A DNA stretch of 14,780 nucleotides, from contig CAMRBT010000019.1 in NCBI GenBank assembly GCA_947040475.1, forward strand, positions 1 through 14,780. The letters are read 5' to 3'. Numbering within the stretch: the first letter of the stretch is position 1; each line of letters opens with the position of its first letter. The DNA comes from an uncultured Brevinema sp. Lineage in GTDB: Bacteria > Spirochaetota > Brevinematia > Brevinematales > Brevinemataceae. The notes under the pieces are model-generated. The model was not told where the DNA came from. It was given only the letters and a program-made list of their open reading frames with translations, and made no database searches. Positions 1-7,149 of the stretch are shown one piece after another. The translations under genes were made by a program, and so were the position numbers.

Positions 1-113
1 ACTTTTTTACTATCTCCTTTTTCAGAAGTAGATTCTGACATAAGCATCTTAGCTTGCTGTCCATAACTAGCTGTTGAAACAACGAGCATCATTAATAATA
101 ATAAATTTTTCAA
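1..113 (-). CDS. Secreted protein, N-terminal fragment (TTG start)
   Basis: Partial gene running off the left edge; only about 37 codons are visible. The reading begins with a TTG codon at 113-111, followed by Lys-Asn, a run of Leu and Met, and a small-residue stretch (STASYGQQ), which is a typical Sec signal peptide with likely cleavage near SYG/QQ. The visible mature part is polar (SESTSEKGDSKK). The TTG is preferred over the two later ATG codons because AAGGAG (plus-strand complement at 120-125) sits six bases upstream of it and because the Lys-Asn n-region would otherwise be lost. The n-region resembles that of the secreted protein at 13113-13553, but nothing shows they are related. The function is not recognisable from this fragment. 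Confidence 0.6.
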   Translation of the reverse strand, partial: MKNLLLLMMLVVSTASYGQQAKMLMSESTSEKGDSKK

Positions 114-138
114 ATTTATCTCCTTATATATAACATTG

Positions 139-158
139 TATTGAACTACGATTCAATA
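139..158. repeat. 7-bp inverted repeat in the divergent intergenic region
   Basis: TATTGAA and TTCAATA flank a six-base spacer. It lies 25 bases upstream of the start of the left-edge secreted protein, so it could be an operator or a weak stem-loop in that gene's leader. The arms are AT-rich and short, so chance is a real alternative. The rest of the 114-377 interval is AT-rich, with no gene that I can see. Confidence 0.3.
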
Positions 159-318
159 TTTGTTTATACTTTATATTAATATTAAGCTGTTTTTTACACT
201 TTTAGATTCTATTTTACAATAAATGTTTTTTCTTAATTGCACTATATACAAAATTTCACTCTTATTCCATGATTTTACAACAATAATATTATTTTATAAT
301 AATTTTATAACTATTTAC

Positions 319-347
319 TTGAAATATTATAAAAAACACAGTAATAT
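319..347 (+). promoter_or_regulatory. Candidate housekeeping promoter for the membrane protein/che gene run
   Basis: TTGAAA at 319-324 and TAATAT at 342-347 are separated by exactly 17 bases. Transcription would start near 354, about 24 bases before the ATG at 378. The surrounding DNA is very AT-rich, so the -10 match (4 of 6) is not strong, but the spacing and the short leader agree with three better promoters in this window. Confidence 0.5.
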
Positions 348-377
348 GTAGATACACTATTATACTAAAAGGAAATT

Positions 378-1559
378 ATGACCTCTGTTATTTCTTATTA
401 CTTCTCGACTTTGTTAAAACATCTATTTGTCTTATTGTTTTTTTGTTCTGCTATTCCCTTAATTCTATTTGCATTGAACTATTCAGAAGCATTGGTATTA
501 TCTGTGTTAAAGGATATGATATTACTTTCTATCCCTTGGTTTTTATGGTTTCATCAAGCCTTACTTTGTGGTTTTACTACCCCAAAAACTATTCCTTCTC
601 GTTTATTATTAATCGTCGTGAGTACAATTTTATCTACTTTATTACTAATGATCTCTTTTCCTTATACTCAAAAACATTTAGATTTTTCTATTACTAATAT
701 CCAACCCAATGTGACTGTTCCAAAAAATAATATTATTTCTACAGATAAAGGAACATTAGTAATTGATCCTCAAAATTCTCCAAATCAACAAAACTTGTTC
801 TCTCATACAGGTACTAAAGCTTTATGGATTAGCTCCAACTATTTATTATTTGATACTATTAAAACAAATGACAACTCTTTTGAGCTCTCAGAGCCAGAAT
901 CTTTTTCTTCTTTTGGATATTATCCTCAATCTGGTTCTCAAATTCTCCCTTTTGATCAAACTATTATTTCTTTACCTCAGTACGAATTGGGACAAAATGT
1001 CATTCAAAGCTGGTTTGATAATATGAGTACTTTGCACAAAAAAGTACAAGATCTTTATACTACGGCAGAGATAAATTTATCAATTTCTACCAATACCCTC
1101 TTAGCTGAAATTAGTACGATAACTAACGAAAATTCTACAGAAACTAATGATAAAGAGTATACAGAATCTTTATCTTCTTACAAAGAAGCAGCGATCTCCT
1201 CTAAAAAAATATTGTTAGCACAGTCAAAATTCACCAAAATCCCAAAAAATATCCAAACACAAATATTTGATTATGCGAATATTTTTTTAAGTGTTTTATG
1301 TGTATTTGCCTTAGCGTCCTTATTGGGCGTGATGGTTACTATTGGTCAACATTTTTTAGGAGCTTTAACTATCATTTTGATCTTATCCGTATACACTCCC
1401 TATTTATCTACTCATATAATGAATATATCTTTAGAGTTGAGCAAACTTCATCCTAGCTCTCCTATATTGCTTATTAATTTTTTATTAGTTATAATACTAT
1501 ATGTTTGTGTGATCATTGCTACCACCATAAAAAGTATTACTAAAGGAGAAAAACATTAA
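378..1559 (+). CDS. Unrecognised polytopic membrane protein (about six membrane segments)
   Basis: 393 residues. Three hydrophobic segments lie near residues 13-33, 39-60 and 74-94, then a polar stretch of about 200 residues, presumably extracytoplasmic, rich in Asn, Ser and Thr and predicted helical towards its end. Three more segments lie near 298-320, 325-347 and 358-382, followed by a basic tail. This 3 + large loop + 3 plan is also seen in LptF/LptG-type permeases, but I see no diagnostic motif, so the resemblance is topological only. The start has AAAAGGA four bases upstream. The stop codon overlaps the probable start of the next gene by one base, so the two products are probably made together and may form a complex. 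I do not recognise the family. Confidence 0.8.
   Translation: MTSVISYYFSTLLKHLFVLLFFCSAIPLILFALNYSEALVLSVLKDMILLSIPWFLWFHQALLCGFTTPKTIPSRLLLIVVSTILSTLLLMISFPYTQKHLDFSITNIQPNVTVPKNNIISTDKGTLVIDPQNSPNQQNLFSHTGTKALWISSNYLLFDTIKTNDNSFELSEPESFSSFGYYPQSGSQILPFDQTIISLPQYELGQNVIQSWFDNMSTLHKKVQDLYTTAEINLSISTNTLLAEISTITNENSTETNDKEYTESLSSYKEAAISSKKILLAQSKFTKIPKNIQTQIFDYANIFLSVLCVFALASLLGVMVTIGQHFLGALTIILILSVYTPYLSTHIMNISLELSKLHPSSPILLINFLLVIILYVCVIIATTIKSITKGEKH
1542..1548 (+). promoter_or_regulatory. Strong ribosome binding site pointing to an ATT start at 1555
   Basis: AAAGGAG ends six bases before ATT at 1555-1557. No ATG, GTG or TTG occurs in that frame between the in-frame stop at 1528-1530 and the TTG at 1624, and the TTG has no binding site in front of it. 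This decides the start of the second membrane protein gene. Confidence 0.65.
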
Positions 1560-2502
1560 AAAAGTTTTTGTTGCTTCTTTTCTTCATTTTGTAGCCTGTG
1601 TTTCTGTTTTTTGTTATTATTATTTGCAGTCTTTTCAAGTTACTTCTTCTCTTTTTAGTTTGTTAGATATCTACATTCCTATTGCTGGATCTACCTTGTT
1701 ATTATCATTACTACTCCCTCAAAAAAAAATAAGCAATAAAAAACTACTCTCATTTCATGTGTTTGTTTATATTATTTTTATTATTACTTTATCATTTGGA
1801 ATACGAGAATTATTAATTCCTTATACCCAAACAAAAATCACTGTTGTATCCGCTCCTGCAGATGCTCCAGAGGCAATCATCTTAAAAGAATTTGATCAAG
1901 TAGAGCACTTACCTACAAAAAAAGGAATGATACTACAAAATGATTCTGAATGCTTGATTTTTGGGACTATAGCTAGACAAAACAATAATTCCTATCTTGT
2001 ACAAAAAGTCTTCTTTGGTGGGATGAATCATCAGCAAACTCCTTTTTATTTGTTTGCCGAACATTCTAAAATTATAGACAAAAGCATTATTCTCTACAAA
2101 GCTACGCTTTTTGTTAAATCTAATAATACTTTAATTCCTAGCAATCGTTTACCCAAAAATTATATATTACCTTTATCTTTTGAAATAAATCCTTTATTTG
2201 ATTCGTGGAATGCCACAAACCTCAAAGATATAAAATTATTACCTATTATCACACATAATGCCTATTCTCGGTCATTTGTATTACCTATTATCCTAGCGAT
2301 TTCTCAATATATTCTTGGTTTTATTACTTTATTAATAATAGCTTCTATAGGAATGGGATTGAGAAATTCTTTATCATTCAAAGGGGCTGACAGTATAGGT
2401 AGTTTCGTGGTATTGATTTGTAGTTACCCTTTTACCTTGTTAATTTATTATTACTTGTCCTTACTAATACAAGTAGTTGTTCACTATTTAATAAAAATAT
2501 AA
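1555..2502 (+). CDS. Unrecognised polytopic membrane protein, probable ATT start
   Basis: 315 residues if translation begins at the ATT at 1555, or 292 from the TTG at 1624. I prefer ATT: it has a near-perfect ribosome binding site at the right distance, it overlaps the upstream stop by one base (ATTAA), and it adds a coherent first membrane segment after Lys-Lys (residues 4-23). Further hydrophobic segments follow near 32-51 and 61-80, then a polar loop of about 150 residues, then two or three C-terminal segments (about residues 240-265 and 278-312). The plan of N-terminal helices, external loop and C-terminal helices mirrors its upstream neighbour, suggesting two subunits of one membrane complex. 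An LptF/LptG-like pair is one idea, but no motif supports it. The family is not recognised. Confidence 0.7.
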   Translation: MKKVFVASFLHFVACVSVFCYYYLQSFQVTSSLFSLLDIYIPIAGSTLLLSLLLPQKKISNKKLLSFHVFVYIIFIITLSFGIRELLIPYTQTKITVVSAPADAPEAIILKEFDQVEHLPTKKGMILQNDSECLIFGTIARQNNNSYLVQKVFFGGMNHQQTPFYLFAEHSKIIDKSIILYKATLFVKSNNTLIPSNRLPKNYILPLSFEINPLFDSWNATNLKDIKLLPIITHNAYSRSFVLPIILAISQYILGFITLLIIASIGMGLRNSLSFKGADSIGSFVVLICSYPFTLLIYYYLSLLIQVVVHYLIKI

Positions 2503-2532
2503 AAAATAATTGTAAAAATACGGAGGCTCGTC

Positions 2533-4224
2533 ATGAACCCAGAAATTTTAAAAAAAGCTCAAGAATGGACTACAAAAGACTATGATAAACAGACTCAGCA
2601 AGAAATCTCATTACTAATCAATACAGAAAATGAAGCAGAATTGACAGATCGATTCTGGCAAGAAATAGAATTCGGTACTGGTGGCTTAAGAGGTCTTAGA
2701 GGTGCTGGAACGAATCGTATGAATATTTATAATATTCGTAAAGTTACCCAAGGACTTGCTAATTATATCCATGCTCAAGGTGGATCTAAACAAGGTGTCG
2801 TCATAGGCAGAGACTCTCGTATCAATTCTTTAGAATTTGCTCAAGAAGCTGCTGCTGTCCTTATAGAAAATAACATTACTGTTTATTTCTTCAAGGATCT
2901 TTGTCCTACCCCTATTGTTTCCTATGCTATTAGACAACTAAAAGCAAAAGCTGGTATTATGAACACAGCCTCCCACAATCCAAAAGAATATAATGGTTTT
3001 AAAGTTTTTTGGGAAGACGGTGCTCAATTAACCCCCCCCCATGATGAAAATATGATTGCTGAAGTAAGAAAAATTGATACTTTGGATAAAGTGAGAACTT
3101 TACATCATTTTAAAGATGCTACAAAATCACCATTATTTCATTATTGTGATGAGATTATTGATGAGTACATCAAAGTAGCTCAGACATTCACTCTTGATAA
3201 AAAAATGTGTGCTAGTAGCGATATCAAGATTTTATATTCACCTCTTCATGGTTGTGGCTATAAGATCACCCCAAAATTACTCAAAAAAATTGGCTTTAAA
3301 AATGTTGAAGTGATCCCTGATCAATCTGTTCCTGATGGGAACTTCCCTGCAGCTCCTTATCCTAATCCTGAAGATCCAGCAGCGATGAGACCAGGTATAG
3401 AATATGCTCAAAAAATAGAGGCTGATGTGTTTATTGCGACAGATCCTGATGCTGATAGAATTGGTGTAGCTTATAGAACCTCTATAGGTACCTATACACT
3501 ACTTAATGGTAACCAAATTGGTTTCCTTATTGCTCATTATCTTCTCCAAAAAGCAGTACCAGAATCTTCTTTTATTGTTAGTACTATTGTCACATCTCCT
3601 TTATTTGGAAAAATGGCAGAAGAAAATAAACTATTTTATTCCGAAACGTTAACAGGATTTAAATGGATTGCTTTAGAAATGGAAAAACAAATCCAATCTG
3701 GTAAACAATTTTTATTTGGTCTTGAAGAAAGTCATGGTTATAATATTTCTGACAAAATCAGAGATAAAGATGGTGTTTCTGCAACAGCTATTTTTGCAGA
3801 ATTAGTAGCTTATTACAAAAAACAAGGTAAATTTTTAGATCAATTACTCTTAGAAATTGATATTAAATATGGTCACTACAAAGAATCACAACATGCTATT
3901 ACCATTCCTGGAAAAGAAGGCGTAGACAAAATCAATGCTATTATGAACAACTTAAGAGCTAACCCTCCTCAGAGAATATCTGAGTTTCAGTTATTAAAAA
4001 GCACAGATTATTTGAGCGGGACTACAGGACTTCCACTATCTAATGTGTTAGTTTTACATTATGAAGAAAATATTAGAATTATTGCTCGTCCTTCTGGAAC
4101 AGAACCAAAAATTAAGTTTTATTTTTCTTCTCATGGTGAAGTAGCTTGTGCTCATTGTGTTGCCGAAGTAGAAGAAGCACATTGTGTTCTAAAATCTCTT
4201 TTCCTCGAAAAATTAGATTTGTAA
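2533..4224 (+). CDS. Phosphoglucomutase/phosphomannomutase-family phospho-sugar mutase
   Basis: 563 residues, the usual length of the PgcA/PGM2-like branch of the alpha-D-phosphohexomutase superfamily, which interconverts sugar 1-phosphates and 6-phosphates in the cytosol through a phosphoserine. All family landmarks are present: the active-site loop TASHNP with Ser147, the metal-binding loop DPDADR at 304-309, the sugar-binding loop GLEESHGY at 396-403, and the phosphate-binding RPSGTEP at 519-525. The ATG at 2533 has GGAGG six bases upstream. It may feed glycogen, nucleotide-sugar or surface-glycan synthesis; whether glucose, mannose or pentose phosphates are preferred cannot be read here. 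It sits 30 bases after the membrane protein pair and 22 before the next gene, so it is probably co-transcribed. A run of nine C within codons 167-170 is odd for this AT-rich DNA, though the frame is intact. Confidence 0.95.
   Translation: MNPEILKKAQEWTTKDYDKQTQQEISLLINTENEAELTDRFWQEIEFGTGGLRGLRGAGTNRMNIYNIRKVTQGLANYIHAQGGSKQGVVIGRDSRINSLEFAQEAAAVLIENNITVYFFKDLCPTPIVSYAIRQLKAKAGIMNTASHNPKEYNGFKVFWEDGAQLTPPHDENMIAEVRKIDTLDKVRTLHHFKDATKSPLFHYCDEIIDEYIKVAQTFTLDKKMCASSDIKILYSPLHGCGYKITPKLLKKIGFKNVEVIPDQSVPDGNFPAAPYPNPEDPAAMRPGIEYAQKIEADVFIATDPDADRIGVAYRTSIGTYTLLNGNQIGFLIAHYLLQKAVPESSFIVSTIVTSPLFGKMAEENKLFYSETLTGFKWIALEMEKQIQSGKQFLFGLEESHGYNISDKIRDKDGVSATAIFAELVAYYKKQGKFLDQLLLEIDIKYGHYKESQHAITIPGKEGVDKINAIMNNLRANPPQRISEFQLLKSTDYLSGTTGLPLSNVLVLHYEENIRIIARPSGTEPKIKFYFSSHGEVACAHCVAEVEEAHCVLKSLFLEKLDL
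3032..3040 (+). repeat. C9 homopolymer inside the sugar mutase gene
   Basis: Nine consecutive C encode part of Thr-Pro-Pro-His (residues 167-170), a stretch usually conserved in this family (QLTPPHD). Neighbouring proline codons are mostly CCT, so CCC CCC is atypical. Such runs are prone to slipped-strand length change, and a gain or loss of one C would truncate the enzyme soon after residue 170. Confidence 0.8.
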
Positions 4225-4246
4225 AATAAAAATAGAGAGAGACATT

Positions 4247-5098
4247 ATGGAATTATTTATTAATGAAACTGCTATTGGCGTGAGTCCTCAAGAGTCTGAC
4301 ACCATACAAGATTTATTGAATGCTATCTTAAAAGAATTAGAAGAAAATCTTATTATTGCCTCTATGGTCATTGATGGTACTTATTGTTCTATTGATGATC
4401 CTAAAATATTAGGAACGTCTGTTTCTCAAGTGAATAAAATAGAATTAACTGTAACAACAACTTTAGAAATTAGCATTTCTTTATTAGAAGATGGCAAGCA
4501 ATTTGTTATCTTAGGAGCACAAGAACTCAAAAATGGTTCTTTAGCTAAAAAAAATGAATTGATTAATAGTTTCGCATGGATTATAGAAAGCTTAGAAGCA
4601 CTTCAAGGCTCTTTAGCTTTCCCTCCTGCAGATATTTCTATCCTTAGAGCTATCCTCAAACAAATCATTACGAGATTAGATGAAAATGATGTATCTCTCG
4701 ATGAAACAAAAGAACTAGGGGAACACTTAGAAAAAATTGTCAATGTATTCGACCTACTACAACATAAAATCTCTAATGAAAAAGACTACTCTAAAGAAAG
4801 TACTCATTCATTATTAAAAGAAATTCAACCTAAACTTCCTGATATTGCTACGAATTTCCAAACAGGTAATGACTTACAAGCTATACAAGATCTTTGTAAA
4901 ATTGTTGATGTTATTGAGACTTTCACGAGATTTTCAGCTCTAAACTCTACAGATAATGATATAGAACAATATTCTTTAGCGTTGAAAGATATTTCTTTAC
5001 AAATGTTAAATGCGTTTGAGAATAAAGATTTTGTATTAATAGCCGATCTTTTAGAGTACGATCTATCAGAACAAATTGATAATATTTTAGAAAATTAA
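4247..5098 (+). CDS. Uncharacterised acidic helical protein encoded upstream of cheR
   Basis: 283 residues, no signal peptide or membrane segment, strongly acidic. Residues 1-75 alternate short strands and one helix (ELFINETAIG, then IQDLLNAILKELEE, then a strand and a KIELTV strand), which could be a small beta-grasp-like domain; this is a guess from pattern only. Residues 80-283 look almost entirely alpha-helical, ending in an ALKDISLQMLNAFENKDFVLIADLLEYDL segment region typical of small helical-bundle proteins. The start is preceded by a purine-rich AGAGAGAG stretch rather than a clear AGGAG. It lies 22 bases after the mutase gene and 38 before cheR, so it is probably in the chemotaxis transcript. 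No function can be assigned; a role linked to chemotaxis or motility is suggested by position alone. Confidence 0.8.
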   Translation: MELFINETAIGVSPQESDTIQDLLNAILKELEENLIIASMVIDGTYCSIDDPKILGTSVSQVNKIELTVTTTLEISISLLEDGKQFVILGAQELKNGSLAKKNELINSFAWIIESLEALQGSLAFPPADISILRAILKQIITRLDENDVSLDETKELGEHLEKIVNVFDLLQHKISNEKDYSKESTHSLLKEIQPKLPDIATNFQTGNDLQAIQDLCKIVDVIETFTRFSALNSTDNDIEQYSLALKDISLQMLNAFENKDFVLIADLLEYDLSEQIDNILEN

Positions 5099-5115
5099 CA
5101 TTCTTATAATTTTGT

Positions 5116-5136
5116 AAGGAATTAGGGCCCCCAAAT
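5116..5136 (+). promoter_or_regulatory. Unusual cheR leader: AAGGA, then GGGCCCCC, then the ATG
   Basis: AAGGA at 5116-5120 is 16 bases from the cheR ATG, too far for ordinary initiation. A second purine patch, TTAGGG, ends at 5127 and is nine bases away across a run of five C (5128-5132). The frame upstream has no alternative start before a stop at 5107-5109. The length of the C run therefore sets the spacing between binding site and start codon. Confidence 0.5.
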
Positions 5137-5949
5137 ATGTTTAAAACACCTGAAGTAACACTACATAAAGTAGCTGAATTAATACACGGAAAAAGTGGGA
5201 TTAATTTTCCACCTAGTCATCTTAAAGTACTAGACCAGCGTATTCAAAAAGTTATCAAAGAAAAAGAGATGACAGTAAATGAATTTTATTCTGATCTCTT
5301 ACTAGATAGTGGAAAATTGTTTGAATTTATAGGTATTGTTACCACAAATCACACTCATTTTTTTCGTAATATAGACCACTTCCATGCTTTAGGGGATACT
5401 ATTATCCCAGCATTGTTAGAGGCTAATGAGCTTACTAAACATATTTCTATTTGGAGTTGTGCTAGTTCTAGTGGAGAAGAACCTTATACTTTATTATTAT
5501 ACTTACACCATTATTTTGAAGTACATAATTTACAAGATTGGAGTTTTTCTATTCTTGCCACAGATATTGATCAAACATCATTAGCTACAGCAGAAAAAGG
5601 AATTTATCCTATTGCCGTATTATCATCTATTCCTAAAGAATATCATGAGTATCTTACTATTGATGAACATACTGTTGAAATACCCGCTAAATTAAAAAAG
5701 AATATTAGATTTGCACTGCACAATCTAATGGATACACACAGAAATTCTTTAATAGATATTTTATTTTGTAGAAATGTGCTGATTTATTTTAATGATGCAA
5801 CTCAAGAAAAAGTAATAGAAAAGCTAGTAAAAGGATTAAAACCTAATAGGTATTTTTTTATTAGTTCTTCAGAAAGTATAACAGGAATTAAAAGTGACCT
5901 AACACCTGTTATCCTTCCAAAAGTCATCTATTATACAAACAAAAAATAA
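5137..5949 (+). CDS. cheR: Chemoreceptor glutamate methyltransferase CheR
   Basis: 270 residues, the normal CheR length. CheR uses S-adenosylmethionine to methylate glutamates on chemoreceptors and, with CheB, resets receptor sensitivity. The N-terminal helical domain covers about 1-75 and carries NHTHFFR at 71-77, the family's NETxFFR motif with His in place of the usual Glu. The methyltransferase domain follows: WSCASSSGEEPYTL at 106-119 (cofactor loop), ATDID at 141-145, the hallmark FCRNVLIYF at 210-218, and the C-terminal FISSSESI strand and helix at 241-248. No C-terminal receptor-tethering or TPR extension is visible. The gene precedes cheB by 15 bases, the usual pairing. The leader is odd, with a C-rich block between the binding site and the ATG. 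Confidence 0.95.
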   Translation: MFKTPEVTLHKVAELIHGKSGINFPPSHLKVLDQRIQKVIKEKEMTVNEFYSDLLLDSGKLFEFIGIVTTNHTHFFRNIDHFHALGDTIIPALLEANELTKHISIWSCASSSGEEPYTLLLYLHHYFEVHNLQDWSFSILATDIDQTSLATAEKGIYPIAVLSSIPKEYHEYLTIDEHTVEIPAKLKKNIRFALHNLMDTHRNSLIDILFCRNVLIYFNDATQEKVIEKLVKGLKPNRYFFISSSESITGIKSDLTPVILPKVIYYTNKK

Positions 5950-5964
5950 TCTCAGAAGGTATTT

Positions 5965-7149
5965 ATGCCCCTAGGTAAAGTCTTAATTATCGACGACTCA
6001 CTTCTTGTACGAAATTATCTGTCTAAAACCATAGAAAGTATCCCTGAACTTGAAATTGTAGGAACGGTTCACAATGGAGAACTGGGTTTTCAACAAATTT
6101 TATCAACAAAACCAGATGTTATCATCTTAGATCTTGAAATGCAAGACGGAGATGGACTTTATGTTCTTCGCAAAATAGAAGAAGAATTATCTTTTGAAGA
6201 AAAACCCTTTGTTATTATTTATAGTTCTCATGTACGGCATGATAATCCCGTTTTCAAAAAAGCTATTGACTTTGGTTTTTGTGATTTTGTACTAAAAATA
6301 GAAGGCACTGTTGAAACAATCGCTCCTAATATTAAAAAAATTATTGTTCCTAAAATCATATCTGGAGTAGCTGCAAAAAAGACTAGAGCCTCATTATCAA
6401 GCTCATTATCTTCTGGCCCTACTTTGAGATCATTGTCTAGCTTTTCTTCTAAATCAACTACTTCTGCACCTATATCTACCGCACAAAAAACGACACCAGA
6501 AGGGTTAGCTAATCTTAATAGCATTTTAACAAAAAAAAATATCACACCTAAATTACTTATTCTTGGGGCTTCCACTGGAGGTCCTCAAGTTATCAGAAGT
6601 ATTCTAAAACATATAAATACTTCTCTTGCTATCCCTATTGTTATTATACAACACATGCCTGAAAAATTTACTAAGTCCTTTGCCTTAGAGCTGAATTCGT
6701 CTTCTCAAATACCTGTTCATGAATTGAGACATAATATCTCCCTAGAAAAAGGTCATGCTTATGTATTTCCCGGTGGTACTCATGGACGTTTAAATTCTTT
6801 TGGTAATCTATATGTATATTATACCGATAGGAATAATTATGAAGCACATCCTTTTAAACCTTCTATCAATTTAGCTATAGAACATTTATTACATTCCTTT
6901 CACGGTCATGTAGTAGGAGCTATCTTGAGTGGTATGGGTAGTGATGGAGCTATAGGGATGCAAAGCCTACACACAAAAGGATCTTTGATATTTGCTCAAG
7001 ATAAAACAAGTAGTGCTGTATGGGGAATGCCCGGCTCAACAGTAAATAAAAACGCTGTAGATTTAATATTAACTCAAGACGATTTAGGAAAAGGAATTGT
7101 ATTGACACTAAATCACTATGGTGTACATTCTGGAGGATCAAATGGATGA
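5965..7149 (+). CDS. cheB: Chemotaxis methylesterase/glutamine deamidase CheB
   Basis: 394 residues: a receiver domain at about 4-125, a Ser/Thr-rich linker at about 136-178, and a CheB esterase domain at about 194-388. The receiver has the acidic pair Asp10-Asp11, phospho-acceptor Asp56 (LDLEM) and Lys111. The esterase triad is readable as Ser203 in GASTGG, His230 in QHMPEKFT and Asp327 in GMGSDGA; the later AQDKTSSAVWGMP segment is also typical. CheB removes methyl groups from receptor glutamates after phosphorylation by CheA, opposing CheR. The start has AGAAGG five bases upstream. The 3' end overlaps cheA by eight bases, indicating translational coupling. The linker is long and low-complexity, but no domain is missing. 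Confidence 0.96.
   Translation: MPLGKVLIIDDSLLVRNYLSKTIESIPELEIVGTVHNGELGFQQILSTKPDVIILDLEMQDGDGLYVLRKIEEELSFEEKPFVIIYSSHVRHDNPVFKKAIDFGFCDFVLKIEGTVETIAPNIKKIIVPKIISGVAAKKTRASLSSSLSSGPTLRSLSSFSSKSTTSAPISTAQKTTPEGLANLNSILTKKNITPKLLILGASTGGPQVIRSILKHINTSLAIPIVIIQHMPEKFTKSFALELNSSSQIPVHELRHNISLEKGHAYVFPGGTHGRLNSFGNLYVYYTDRNNYEAHPFKPSINLAIEHLLHSFHGHVVGAILSGMGSDGAIGMQSLHTKGSLIFAQDKTSSAVWGMPGSTVNKNAVDLILTQDDLGKGIVLTLNHYGVHSGGSNG
7132..7136 (+). promoter_or_regulatory. Ribosome binding site that fixes the cheA start at 7142
   Basis: GGAGG lies five bases before the ATG at 7142. The in-frame ATG at 7118 would add eight residues (MVYILEDQ), has no binding site in front of it and would lie entirely inside cheB coding sequence. 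Confidence 0.8.

Noticed and set aside
114..377. Small RNA or riboswitch in the divergent region
   Set aside because: No stable GC-containing structure or known motif is visible beyond one 7-bp inverted repeat.
443..1026. Alternative-frame open stretches inside the first membrane protein gene
   Set aside because: They are low-complexity shadows without binding sites, and the main frame has a promoter, binding site and coherent membrane topology.
5105..5110. Perfect TATAAT upstream of cheR
   Set aside because: The nearest -35-like TTGATA is 23 bases away, and AT-rich DNA gives such hexamers by chance.
7118..7141. Earlier ATG for cheA adding eight residues
   Set aside because: It has no ribosome binding site and lies within cheB, whereas 7142 has GGAGG at ideal spacing and begins the usual CheA N-terminus.
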